A stretch of 64,000 nucleotides of DNA from Nepenthes gracilis. Taxonomy: Eukaryota; Streptophyta; Magnoliopsida; Caryophyllales; Nepenthaceae. This document shows, one piece after another, positions 10,462 to 22,095 of the stretch (the first letter of the stretch is position 1; every line of letters starts with the position of its first letter). Under the pieces are notes generated by a model. The model was given only the letters and a program-made list of their open reading frames with translations, ran no database searches and was not told where the DNA came from. The stretch covers positions 18,128,175 to 18,192,174 of the forward strand of contig BSYO01000006.1 of NCBI GenBank assembly GCA_033239525.1, read 5' to 3'. Made by a program: the position numbers and the translations under genes.

Positions 10462-11642
10462 TGTTGCATTCTGGAATTTCGGCCACCGTACGAACGAAGA
10501 TTCAAATCACTCTTCGGATCTTCTGGCTACATTTGGACGAAACCCGTGCAACACATAAATAATATGGTTATCTTTTTAGGTTAATGAACGTAATTTGGGA
10601 GGCAGAGAGAGAGAAGAAGGAGCGATGACATGCGACATTTTACGTGAAAAGCTCTCTCTTGATTGAGAGAAAAAAATCACGGGATTCTGGATCCAAAAAA
10701 AAATTTACTATCTTTGAGGTGATTACAAGTTATCCAAGTTTACAAAGGGGAGTAACTTAGAACAGAAAGTGAGAAGTGTTTTGCTTCCTCCGTCCTTATT
10801 CTCTTTCTCGTTAGTAGAGCAAACACAAACTTAGAATACTTCCCAAAGGTTTCTACCAAAAGCTCCCCAAAAAGAAAAGGGTTCTTTCGTTTGGTGTATA
10901 AGGAAGCATATAGTAGTTGAGGCTTCCTATGTGGAACAACCACGTGGAGGTGGCGTGTGCAGTGATAACTTACGACAAATTCTGCAAATCCCTTCTACCG
11001 TGTTAGAGAGGTTGCGTGTATGCGGGCCTGTTTAGTGAGACATTACATCACGTGTGCGCTGAAAGCCGTCATTCTCTATACAAGTTGTGTGTTGCAGAAA
11101 TTACGCATGCCCTGTAAAAAGCTGACCTTGAGCTGGGCGCTCGGTATCCAGGCCTCCTTTCCGCGTTTCATGCCGTTGGAGTTTTCTTTGGAGGGCCAAA
11201 GGCCTCGACGTTTATTCCACGAACGTTTTGGTAGTAAATGTACTCGGGCTTCAATTGAAGGCTTAGTCAGCGAGGAATCTTCGGGCGTTCAGAGTCATAT
11301 CCTCTATTTTATGTCAGAAACCATGTGGCCTCTTCTGATATTCTCGAGTCTCCTAAAGAAGCGGCACTTGGATTCTTTCAGACGCGGCCCAAATCCTCGG
11401 GCCTTTAAAGTCAATTTAACATCTCGGATCAAATCATCTCCTTGGGCTTCTTGGGACGCGGACCGTTGTTCTTGGGCCTCTTGGGTTAATTTAGGCCATT
11501 GGCCAAATCAGTCTCACGGATCTCTTGGGATGTGGGACCGAATCTTTGGGCCTTTAGGGTCAATTTAGTTTAGGATTAAATCACCTCTGGGCTCATGAGG
11601 ATCATGGGGCCTTTAAATTGCATAGATTATCGAGACCTATCA
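10462..11642 (-). repeat. Solo LTR with perfect TSD ATTTA
   Basis: Starts TGTTGCATTCTGG and ends CCTATCA. Flanks ATTTA at 10457-10461 and 11643-11647 are identical. The left part resembles the element I LTR (TTTACGTGAAAAGCTCTCTCT near 10640, compare TTTACGTGGAAAACCTCCTC at 1250), so orientation is probably minus. The rest (many GGGCCT phrases, 11330-11570) does not align, so it is a related but distinct family. The 182-codon frame at 11020-11568 lies inside the LTR and has no protein signature. Confidence 0.7.
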
Positions 11643-11647
11643 ATTTA

Positions 11648-13033
11648 TATTATTAAAAATGTAATACTAAATAAAAAATTATTAAAATAAATTTATATAG
11701 TTAACTATATATTTTGATATATAAATGTTTGTTCTTATTGTTCGTAATAGTCATAATAATTCAACAAGGTGTCCATTTTTATGACAAATTGACATATTAT
11801 GGCAGTTATTTTTTTTCTAGACAATTGATATATTATGACACTGTACATTTTGGCATGCATGTTAACTTTACTCTTGTTTGTGATATTTAAAAACTTATGT
11901 CTACATTTATAAAATTTATTAAAAAATATTAAAACTTTTAAATATTTGACCTTATATGTTTTGTTTCCATACAAGTATTTTAACGAGAAATTTTACTTTA
12001 AATTATAAAGATTATTTATTTTTTAAAATTAAGCTTTTAATTATTATTTATAATAAAGTTTTTTTATTTTGACCAAATAGTAAATATTATAGAGAATTGA
12101 TAAAATATATTTTGACATTTCTTAGCATATTATTATTCTTAAGTGAAAATCATTATCAAAGAATCACAAATTCGAAAAATGGAATTTAATTCTGTCTATA
12201 GAAAATAAAATATAATTGACTCACTTGCATGTATTGAATAGTGACGATTGATTCGAGCTATCAAAAAATTACGTAGCCTAATATTCGATACTTAATATTT
12301 ATTTGTATGGTTATCACAAATTATTAGTTCTAATATAATTAATTGTTTTGATTGATTTATGATATTTTCAGTATTTTTACATTTTATTATTATTATCTAT
12401 CCTCCTATTTTGTTTGATTATGTATATACTTTATTGAACATTAATCACATTATTGTCAAATTTTCATAATCTTTTAGATTAATAAGTATGAATCTTTTAT
12501 AAAATTTTAGATTAGATTAGATTAGATTTTTTATTGCATTAGATTATTATGATCTAAATGTGTTATTCCAAAATGTAAACTTTTAAGCAAGATATTTGGA
12601 GATTATATAATTGTTGTATTAACATGTTTTGGGGCCAATAAGCCCCATTTGTAAAGCTATTTTTAATGCTTTTGATCATGATTTTGTTGCGTGACTTGTG
12701 ATGGTTATTTTTTCTCATGTGTAAAATGAGTATTAAGCAGCTGTATTGACCTTAGAGTTAAGTTAAAAGAGTTTGGTTAGTCTTGAAATTTTATAGATTA
12801 TATTAGAATTGTATAACGATATTTACTTTAGGAAGTTTCATCCAGGTATGTTTGGTTATATTCCATTTATGCCATTATTTTTATATGATTTAGAATTGAG
12901 GATGTGACATTATGCCTTAACCTATTATTGACCACTAACTGATGATGTCTTGAGTTGCCACCATTGGTTATTGGACTGCATGCCGGTTGCCATCGATTAC
13001 TAGATGACACAATGGCCATTGAAGGTCAAGAAT
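11648..13033. other. AT-rich spacer
   Basis: Very AT-rich with no credible ORF. A short (GATTA)n run lies near 12510-12528. No gene or element recognised. Confidence 0.6.
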
Positions 13034-13255
13034 GGGGGTGCTGCGATACTGTACGGACGCTATAGTCCCTCCGACTCCTGCGGTGCCGTTGGATTTGAGA
13101 TCCAATGGCTAATGTTTTTTAATTTTAAAAAATAAAAATTATTTTTTTTATTTTTATTGTTTATTAAAGAAAAAATGTGAGTCGTTGAATTTGAGATCCA
13201 ACAACGTCGCAGGTGCCACAGGGGCTATGACATTTGTATAATATTGCAGCCTCCC
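13034..13255. mobile_element. Foldback MITE, 222 bp
   Basis: The left end GGGGGTGCTGCGATACTGTAC (13034-13054) is inverted at the right end GTATAATATTGCAGCCTCCC (13236-13255). The inverted similarity continues inwards: CTCCTGCGGTGCCGTTGGAT on the left against AACAACGTCGCAGGTGCCAC on the right. The whole unit can form a long hairpin around an AT-rich centre. Most differences between the arms are C/T or G/A. No clear TSD is visible (AAGAAT left, ACTTTT right), so the superfamily is undetermined. Confidence 0.7.
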
Positions 13256-14107
13256 ACTTTTTTTGATGGTCTTTAGCTGATATGTGAAGCTTCAATCTTC
13301 CACCATCAATCATTGCCCCATCAATATATTTCTAATCTTATTACCGGTTATCCGGGGATAATACATCTAGCGATCATTATCATGGCCGACTAGCACACCT
13401 TGTCCCATGACTGAAGTCCCTGCCTTGAATTTCGATCAAAATTTTTTTTTTATGATAAATATTTTTTTTAAAAATATAAAAAAAAGATTTTTCATACAAA
13501 AATTATTTTACACTTGATAAATATTTTTCAAAAAATAAATAAAATATTAAAATCAGTTGTAGGAGACACAGATCGTATCCTAATGCCTTTAATTTCTGTT
13601 TACATGAAACCTCACTCACACGGCAGTAATTGAGACAATTATCTAAGAACAAATTCCACATCTTTAGATTTATTATTATTATTAAGTGCTCATTATTATT
13701 ATAGGATAAATATTTAGAGATTATCTTTGGGAGTTTGAGTGCCTTTAAATTACATGATAGCAATTTATTTATTTATTTATGTATTATTTTATTAATATAT
13801 ATAAATAATTAAAACACCACATAAAATATAATAATTAAAAAAAATCAAAAAATAACTTTATTAAAAATCCCGTAGTATACCCAATTTTTAACCTCTGTCA
13901 TCTTCCAATTTCCATTGTATGGATGTGCCTGTCATGTTTAGAAAGCATAAAATTCCTATCACATACAAAGAACATAATATCAAGTAAAAACAATACGACT
14001 GTCATAAATATTGTGAGGATATTTGAAAAATGCTTATGATTAATATAATGTCTATCAATTTACTTAGTATAAATAAATAGATTAGATATTATATTATCAT
14101 ATATTAT

Positions 14108-14144
<37 letters not shown>

Positions 14145-14658
14145 GAAGAAGCACTAAAGAAGTAGGGATGGCAATTCGGCCCCCCTTGTGGTACATCGCT
14201 TTACTCTGGCCCGGTTAACTTTAAAAAGTCCGGTTTCATTAATTTCAGTATAGCTTTTGAGAAATATCAAAATTAAAATTTTTTGTTGCAATACAGCTTT
14301 AGTATCTATTCACTCACTCTGAAAATTTACTTTAAAATTGTCTTAAAATTGTGCAAATGTACCCTAAAATTAATAATTTTGTTCCTCTCAAGTCACCATA
14401 AAATACAAAAAAAAAAAAAAATTCTGAAATCTCAGTCAATATTCAATGTTATTTTTTTATTTTAAATTTTAACAATAAATTTTAATTTTATACTTTCAAT
14501 ATCAGATTTTTTATCTTTCCATTTCAAAATTTAAGGCTATCAGGGTGGAGCAGGATTCGACCACTATAGGGAGTGTGAGTAAAATTTCTATCCTGTCAAA
14601 GATTGTGACAAAGTTGGAACAAAAATTAGCAACTAAGGGTAGGAGTTAAAATTATATA
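13256..14658. other. AT-rich spacer with (AAAT)n microsatellite
   Basis: No gene. A tetranucleotide (AAAT)n run lies at about 14110-14145. GTAGGGATGGCAATTCGGCC at 14161 resembles a phrase common in plant repeats, but I cannot define an element. Other frames are low-complexity. Confidence 0.6.
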
Positions 14659-14663
14659 AAATT

Positions 14664-15592
14664 TGATTGGCACGTCAGTAATGGGTTAGCTCAAGAAGGA
14701 GAACGACTCAGATCCATAACGTCCCATTTGGGCCTGGATGGTCAATGTCCACCGTTGCGTTGACCGGATGAAAGGTTAAGTGAGCCAGGAGGAGCACAAT
14801 AGCAGGACAGACGACTTACTCTTGAGATGGTCAACGCTTCCGTTGACCAGAAGTAGGACCAGTTGACCGTCTGAGAGCCAGGCCTCAAGTAGGCTAAGCC
14901 CAATTTGGCCCATGCGACCGTCATCGACCAGCAACGATCTCCTCCCCTAATTTTGCGCTCTTCACAAAAGGCAATATCAATTGTAATGATCATCAGCAAA
15001 TTTAATGCACATCCCAAAAGGAAGGTACTAGAATCCTTTCCCTATTTGCTGGAAATCCTAGCAGTTATAGAACGTAGAAGGAAAGCAATCAATCCAACGA
15101 CCGTTACTGCCATAAAAGCTCCACGCCAGAAAAGGCAACGATCCGAATAGAATGCGGGAATCAAACCCTTATGTACAAAGAAGACATCGCAATCCAACTG
15201 CTATAAAAGGCCATATAGTCCCCACTCCAAGGCACACTCTTATTCGCCCACGAAAAGGCTCTCTACTGTAAAACTCACACGCTTTTAGAATACGAATGCT
15301 CTTTCTTTCTGCCACTATGTTCTCAGTGAACATAGTGCGCAGAGCCAACGCTCATCACGAGCCACCAAAGCCTCTTTCAACAAGAGCACTTTTCCATCAC
15401 AAACACTCTCTACATTTTCTTTGCATTCTTTCTGACTTGAACGTCGGAGTTTTTTGGTGGGACAATCTATCATCGATACTTGACCTCTTGTTTGTAGTTG
15501 TGGTGTATAGGATTTAGATTCGGTGGACCGAGCCGGACTCAGACGATCGACTTGACTCGAACCTGTTCGAAACTTGAATTCTGGACACATCA
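14664..15592 (+). repeat. Element II 5' LTR
   Basis: Starts TGATTGGCACGTCAGTAATGG and ends CTGGACACATCA. Aligns with 24596-25552 throughout (e.g. GGAACGACT/GAACGGTCC starts, GGTCAA..CACCGTTG, CTCTTATTC.CCCACGAAAAGG, TTGTGGTGT.TAGGATT). Contains a region compatible with R/U5 near 15420-15592. Confidence 0.85.
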
Positions 15593-15611
15593 TTGACACT
15601 GTCTGTAGGAA
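15593..15611 (+). other. Primer binding site of element II, decayed
   Basis: TTGACACTGTCTGTAGGAA immediately after the LTR. Compared with the TTGGCGCC-type sites in elements I and III it differs only by G-to-A and C-to-T changes, three of them in the GGCGCC core, as expected from cytosine methylation and deamination. Confidence 0.75.
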
Positions 15612-15674
15612 GCTTACAAAAAGCCAATCACTTTTCTCTACAGTCTCTCTCAGTCTCACCTTCCATCAGTTAGA

Positions 15675-17225
15675 ATGATGAACACCAGAGTATAAGCTAG
15701 CGGTCCCGATAGGGATACGACTACACCCGATCGGGATCACTCTGCTAGTAACTTGGTCAACAGGGTGGTCAACGGAGTGCTTGCTCAATTTTTCCAAAAC
15801 CTAGCGGAATAGATGAGCAACATGAATCAAACGCTTCAGATGCTCTGGACCTACCAATAAAATATGCAGTAGGGGGTACCGCTTGTAGCAGTCCCTACTT
15901 CGGCCTCCACGAGAGGAGTCCAGAAGAAAAAGAAGCCGTCCAAGAAGACCAAAAGGCCGAGCGGCACTTAGATTTCGGAGGCCTCACACCCTCAGAGCCG
16001 TTCAAGACTTGAAGGACGTTTGGGTAGCCGGACTCTGGAGGAGAGTCTAGAATGGAGGAATCCCCGATATTCTCGGGCAGAAGCCTACACTCAGGCTTAG
16101 GAGGGAGCCACTAGGATCGTTAGATCCGTTGGTGACAGTAGCCGATTGACTACTTGCCACGTTAGAGAAAGAACGGAGTTGAGAACCTACTTCAACTCCA
16201 AAAGGACTAGTAACACCACCCACACAGATTCGTGGGCGGAGAATATCTTAAAGCGCGTGTTTAAGGATAACGAACACGCTGCAGATCTTGATAGATCTAC
16301 CTTCAAGGCAGAGATATTGAACTGTCCCATGTCGGCCAAGTTTAAGATGCCAACTTTTGACTCTTACGATGGGAGCGCTGATCCCATGGATCACCTCAAT
16401 TATTGTTGCACCCATCTGAGTCTACAAGGGTTGGAGGATATAGCCATGTGCCGCTGTTTTCTTCTTACGTTGAAGGGAAATGCCCACATCTGGTTCCATT
16501 GTCTCTTATCAAATTTGATCCGGAGCTTTCGAGAACTCACTGGCATATTCTTGATGCAATATGCCTCCAGTTGTCGGAAAAAGAAGCAGTCTTGGCATCT
16601 CTCCCATATCAAGTAGAAGTAGGGAGAGAATCTGCGAAAGTTCCTGGATTGGTTCATAACGGAGGCGAGAAGAATCCAGGGACTCACAAAAGAGATGAAA
16701 TTTGGCAATTTTATCTCTACCTTAACGCATGGGGACATCTTTAAGCACTTGGCGCATAAGAATCAGCAGACCTTTCGAGAGGCAAAATCTATCACCAGGG
16801 CCTACGCCGTAGTGAAAAAAACCAATAAGACTAAGCGTCTCAAACGGACCAAGCAGCTTCGCTCTTTCACAACTATAAAAAAGGAAGCACAGCGGTGACG
16901 ATTACTCCCACTGGAAGCAGCACAGGACCGGAGCACCAGAAGGAGAGATTACAGGCCGATCAACTTGACACCCTTGACGATCATATGCTCCAACATTCTC
17001 ATGCAGATCCGTGGAGAGAAATTCCTTAATAGGCCAAAACCACTTAAGAAAGCGGAGAAAAGAAATCCGGCCAAATACTGTGATTTTCATTGATCTCCGA
17101 AACAGTCCACGAAAGACTGTAAGATGCTTCAGTGAAAAATTGAGGAGCTCATCCAGAGAGACCATCTTACCAGGTTCGTTAGGAACCCTGATTAGAGCTT
17201 TGGCACCTCAGAATGGAAGGACTTG
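15675..17225 (+). pseudogene. gag: Gag of element II (degenerate)
   Basis: Begins ATGATGAACACC at 15675, in the same frame as the 16146-16616 and 16695-16898 open stretches; several in-frame stops interrupt it, mostly TAG/TAA. The core matches plant Ty3 gag: PTFDSYDGSADPMDHLNYC, then a conserved CRCFLLTLKGNAHIWFH and SFRELTGIFLMQY. In intact relatives Gag forms the capsid that packages element RNA. A basic tail (KKTNKTKRLKRTK) follows. No intact zinc knuckle is readable. Confidence 0.8.
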
Positions 17226-17299
17226 AATCTTTTCAACCACGGAACCGGGTCACGGTTGGAGTGGTCAATATGATCACAATCCGATCGGCCCAGGCCCCA

Positions 17300-17600
17300 G
17301 CGGATCACAAGGAACAGTAGATTGGGCGGAAGAAGCAGCGCACAGATGACAACGCCATTAGTTTTAGTGATAATAACATGAACCATGTAATCTCCCCCCA
17401 TGCATATCCTCTTATTGTATCTACACTTGTTTCGGACGGTAGCGTCGACTATCAACTGAAATTAGCCTTCATAGATTATGGAAATTCCTACAATTTGTTT
17501 TACCTTGATACGTTTTTTAAACTTGATTTTAAAAAGAGTCAATTGAAACCTGCCGAATGCCCACTCTATGGTCTTGACAACGAGCTGGTAACCATCTAAG
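17300..17600 (+). pseudogene. Aspartic protease domain of element II (degenerate)
   Basis: ISFSDNN near 17360 and then FIDYGNSYNLFY near 17465-17500 correspond to the pepsin-like protease of plant Tat elements, whose active-site loop is normally D-x-G-S. Here the loop reads D-Y-G-N-S, so the Asp and Gly are kept but the following Ser is changed. Frame is codon position 2 (mod 3), the same as RT. The protease would cut the Gag-Pol precursor. Confidence 0.6.
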
Positions 17601-17611
17601 AAACGGTCCAG

Positions 17612-18865
17612 TTGGAGGTTACCTTGGGAACATACCCAAGAATGGTGAGTCGTACACTCACCTTCTTGGTCGTCGACCTGCCTTCCGTATATAACGCAAC
17701 AATAGGCTGCCCATGCCTAACAGCGTTCGGAACTGTAACCTCAATACTACACCTCAAGATAAAATTTTCAACAGCATGTGATATTGGTGAAGTACCGGGT
17801 GATCAATTCACAGGGAGTACATGCTACATGTCCCATATTGCTCCAAGTGGCAGCATAAAGGCAATAGGAGAGCTTGATCATCGAGATGAAACAACTTTAC
17901 AACAGGTGCAGTCTGGTGAGGCGACCGATCTAATCCCACTGAACCCGGAGGACCCAAAGAGGTGCATGCAGATTGGAGGATCACTCATCGGGATATTGCA
18001 CGATGAGCTGATCGCATTCTTACGACAGAATGTTGACATCTTCACATGGACTCCCGCTGATAAACTTGAAATTTCAGTCGAAATAATGGTCCATAAGTTG
18101 GGTCTCGATCCCGACCACAAGCCCATCATGTAGAAGCGAAGAAACCACTCCTTGGAGAAGCTGATCGCTATCCAGGAAGAGGTAAAGAATCTTCTGGATG
18201 CTTACTTCATCAAAGAAGTGTAATACCCAGATTGGCTCTGCAATGTCGTCCTGATAAAGAAAAGTAACAGAAAATGGCGAATGTGTGTCGACTTCACCAA
18301 CGTTAACAAAGCCTACCCAAAATACAGCTTTCTCTTACTTAGGATCGACCTGTTGGTGGACTCAACATCTGGATATGAGCTGCTAAGCTTCATGGATGGG
18401 TACTCAGGTTACAACTAGATACTGATAAGTCCAAAGGACGAGGAGCACATCTCGTTCATGACGGACCAAGGCACCTACTACTATAAGGTTATGCCATTTG
18501 CTCTGAAGAATGAGGGTACCACTTATCAGAGGCTCGTAAACAAGATATTCGAGAAATAGATCGGCTGTAATATGGAGGTGTATATTGACGACATGCTCGT
18601 CAAGAGCAAGACCACCAATGATCATATTCACGATCTGGCTTAGTCCTTTAAGGTACTCCGTGCGCACCAAATGAAGTTAAATCCTTTAAAGTGCGTCTTC
18701 AGAGTGTTCTTAGGAAAGTTCTTGGGTTTTACCGTCTTTCAACGATGGATCGTGGAAAACCCGAAGAAGATCAAGACCTTTACGGACATGACTCCACCGC
18801 GGAGTGTCAAAGATGTCCAGAGGCTAACTGGACGGCTGGCAGCTTTATCCCGTTTCTTGGTCTAG
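17612..18865 (+). pseudogene. Reverse transcriptase region of element II (degenerate)
   Basis: 17612-18133 is an open 173-codon linker ending in the conserved HKLGLDPDHKPIM; RT proper follows with MCVDFTNVNKAYPK, LLSFMDGYSGYN, VMPFALKNEGTTYQRLVNK and the catalytic YIDDMLVKS at about 18582-18608. The frame is kept across this stretch and is broken only by stop codons: TAG at 18131, TAA at 18221, TAG at 18416, 18557, 18641 and 18863. In relatives most of these positions are Gln. RT copies the element RNA into DNA. Confidence 0.85.
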
Positions 18866-19390
18866 TTGTCGGACAAGTATCAGCCCTTCTTCAAGGCTCT
18901 GAGGGGGACAAAAGCAAACGGGTTCTAGTGGATTGCAGAATACTAGGCGACCTTTGACAAATTGAAGTAGTACCTAACTAATCCGCCATTGTTGACGTCT
19001 TCCAAGGACGGAGAAGAGCAGTATCTCTACCTGGCAGTATTAGAGGTGGCTTTTAACTCTGTCTTCATACACTAGGATTCGACTCTCAACGGTCGGTCTA
19101 CTATGTGAGCAAGACTTTGACCGGTACAGAATTGCGCTACCCATGCGTAGAAAAGTTGGCCTTGGCAGTTGTCTTCTCTGTCTAAAAATTGAGACCTTAC
19201 TTCTAGGCTCACCGCGTAGTCATTCTGACTGACCAGCCTCTGAAAAGCATATTCCAGAAACCCGACATTTCTGGACGGTTGGTTAAGTGGGCTATTGAGT
19301 TGGGAGAGTTTGACATTGAATTCTGGCCTAGACAAGCCATTAAAGAGCAGGCTCTGGTTGACTTCATCGTCAAGACCACGACACAAATTC
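18866..19390 (+). pseudogene. First RNase H region of element II (degenerate)
   Basis: Continues from RT: YQPFFKALRGTK, QRSVYYVSKTL, ELRYPCVEKLALAVVFS, VILTDQPLKSIFQKPDISGR, then LVKWAIELGEFDIEFWPRQA. A frameshift lies between about 19073 and 19084, after which the reading frame is mod 1. Stops at 18926, 18944, 18968, 19073 and 19204 are TAG and the one at 19183 is TAA. This is the usual Ty3-type RNase H attached to RT. Confidence 0.75.
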
Positions 19391-19439
19391 CTGATGAACA
19401 GCCTACTGAGGATGCAGGACTACACAAGGAAGAGCCAGA

Positions 19440-19810
19440 ATAGGTTCTCAATGTAGACGGATCGTTAACGAACTTAGGCAGTGGTGCCGGAGTGGTCCTG
19501 GGGACCCCAGATGGGTTTGAGGAGAGGTACTCCCTCAAACTCGACTTCCCGACAACCAACAATGTTGCCAAGTACGAAGCCTTATTGGTCGGGCTAAGAC
19601 TAGTAAGAATGCTCTGCTAGACGACTGACCATCTACAGTTACTCTGAGCTTGTCGTTAATCAGGTAAACGAGAGCTTTGAGGCGTGTAACCCTCACTTAG
19701 CTAAATACTTGGTTAAGGTGAATGACGTTATCTGGAGATTTGATAAGTTGGACTTGGTCCACGTCCTCAGAATTAAAAACTGGAAGGCCGACTAACTTAC
19801 CAGGGTAGCG
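19440..19810 (+). pseudogene. Second (additional) RNase H domain of element II
   Basis: VLNVDGSLTNLGSGAGVVL with NNVAKYEALLVGLRLV is the start of a separate RNase H, with Asp in NVDGS and Glu in KYEALL as expected catalytic positions. Two tandem RNase H domains are diagnostic of the plant Tat lineage (Ogre, Retand and relatives). Interrupted by TAG at 19441 and 19618 and by later stops. Confidence 0.75.
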
Positions 19811-20029
19811 GCGACCGAAAACCCAAAAACATACTCGAGGGATATGTGGAAGGTTCTAAGCACTCCCAACACGGAGGAATAGGAAGCAATACAAATCTCC
19901 GACACCGAAAGCTAGATGACGCTATACCAGAGATACCTGGTGGACGGAGCACTATCAAACAACGCGGACGAAGCCAAGTAGATCAAGAAGACGGCCATTT
20001 GGTACACCATATTTGATGGACGGCTATAT

Positions 20030-21148
20030 TGCCGTTGCTACTCGACTCCGTACCTCCGATGCTGAACTCCTGAGGAGGCAGACTATGCCTTGAGCGAAGT
20101 ATACCTTGGGATCTGTGGATCTCATATCGGCGGCAAAAACCTAGCGTTCAAGATCATGTGCGACGGATATTACTAGCCGACAATGAAGAAGGACGCTCTT
20201 GACTTCGAGAAGAAGTGTGAAAATTACTAGCTTCACGGTAATCTGCACCATCAACCGCTTGCTGAGTTGAGGTCCCTTTAAGCTTCGTGGCCTTTCGCAT
20301 AGTGGGGGTTTGATATTCTTAACCCATTTTTCATCATGACAAGACAAAGAAAATTCATCATCGTGGGAATCGACTACTTCACTAAGTGGGTGGAAGCCGC
20401 ACCTCTTGCCAAGATCACCAAGCACAACGTTTTAGAATTCGTTCGCCAGAGTATTGTTAGCAGATTTGACGTTCCCGAGGTCATAGTGACTGATAATAGA
20501 ACCCAATTATCTTAAAAACGTTTCACTAATTATTGCACTAGTTTAGGCATCAGATTGGCCTACACTTCGATGGTGTATCCGCAAGCCAATGGACAAGCGG
20601 AGGTCACAAACCGCACGTTACTTCACGGTCTGAAGACCAAGTTGGAGGACACAGGGGGCTCATGGGTCGATGAGCTATCCTCTGTCCTATGGTCTTATCA
20701 GACTACTCCAAAGGAATCAACTCGCGAGATGCCCTTCAGTCTCTGTTACGGGATTGGAGCAGCAATTCTGGTTGAGATTGGCCTTCAAAGTCCTATAGTT
20801 GAGTCCTTTGACCGGCAATGGAACTCCCAAAAAATTAGGGAACATCTAGACTTGCTGGAAGAAGCTCACGATGCTACCAGAATGCGGACAGTACCCTACC
20901 AATAACGAGTCGCTTGCTATTACAACAAGAAGGTAAAAGTACGGCATGTCGAAGTTGGAGACTTGGTCTTGCGAAGTATCGACACTACGGGTAAGACCAC
21001 CAATTGGAATAAACTTTCCTCAAATTGGGAAGGACCTTTCCTATTCTTATCCGTCATGCGAAATGGAGTATACAAATTCTGAACCCAGAACGGCAAGTTG
21101 GTTCCACGGATATGGAGCGCGATCGACCTCAAGCGCTACTTCGAATAA
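20030..21148 (+). pseudogene. Integrase of element II (degenerate)
   Basis: Core fold: IIVGIDYFTKWVEAAPLAKI (first Asp near 20370), then VIVTDNRTQLS (second Asp) and YPQANGQAEVTNRTLLHGLK (Glu). The open part 20555-20905 covers the end of the core with WVDELSSVLWSYQTTPKEST. C-terminal domain: VRHVEVGDLVLR, WEGPFLFL and the ending LKRYFE then TAA at 21146-21148. Stops include one within the core after TQLS. Integrase would join element DNA to the host target. Confidence 0.85.
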
Positions 21149-21312
21149 AGGCACAGATAGGTCGTCCATCTGTATATTTGTAAATGTACATAATATTTAA
21201 TAAAAGATTATTTTTTCTATTGCACTATGTTCTTTTTCTACTCCATATGCATGTATGTCTATTTGCAGGGTCATACAACCTAGATTGCCCCTAAGTCGGG
21301 CGAATTTTGACC

Positions 21313-21530
21313 CACTCATAACTAAACCCTGGTTATCCAGGAAGCCTATTAGCAGTCATAACTAAACCCTGGTTATCCAGGTGGACTATTAGCGGTCGTA
21401 ACTAAATCATGGTTATCCAGGCGGCCTATCAGCGGTCGAACTAAACCCTGGTAATTTAGGTGACCTATTCATGGTAGAATTAAACCAGGGTCATCCAAGT
21501 GACCTATTCGCGGTCAAAATCTTAGGGAGT
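21313..21530 (+). repeat. 40-bp tandem repeats downstream of integrase
   Basis: Five to six degenerate copies of TAACTAAACCCTGGTTATCC-AGG.GGCCTATTAGCGGTC. Spacing of the first three copies is exactly 40 bp (21317, 21357, 21397). Later copies are more diverged. Not coding. Confidence 0.75.
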
Positions 21531-22095
21531 TTAAACAGCAAACGTGACAACCTCCTACACCAGGAGATAGTGTGTCAATCAACGACGGTCGACAGGAGCA
21601 AAAGCACTCCGTCCAAAAGCTGGCTGCCTAAGCTCACACTCGGGTAGCATCACCAAGTCTCTACTCACGTAACAGGCTTGGCCTGACATCAAGCTTCACC
21701 TTGATATCTTCTCCTAGACTTAAATCCATCAGAGAGTGCTACTAACATCTCAAGGAAGGCAGATGGCCAACTTGCGTGCAACGTACCATGTCAGCTAGAC
21801 AATACAACATCAATAATTAAGAAACGGGTACTAAGGCAAAGACGTAAAATATCAGCAAAATGGCCATTTTATTGATTATGTGCGTTCATGATTACAACAA
21901 CCTTAAAAAGTAAGGGTATAAAATCTACGATGGAGTGGAGATCCAAGGAGGAGGAGGCGATGGCCTCTGACCACTCCGGGGCTGTTCCATAAGGTTCTCG
22001 CGATGCTAAGTAGAACGGTTTGCTGAGTCAGGAAATTCAACTGGAAAGCTAGGGTTAACTAGCCATGCAATGCGTCGACTGAGGTTGACACCTTC

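Noticed and set aside
11020..11568. 182-codon frame
   Set aside because: Lies inside a solo LTR with perfect TSD, with no domain, signal peptide or related frame in sister LTRs.
14161..14600. Possible hAT-like fragment (GGGATGGCAATTCGGCC)
   Set aside because: Only one short phrase is suggestive; no terminal inverted repeats or 8-bp TSD could be found.
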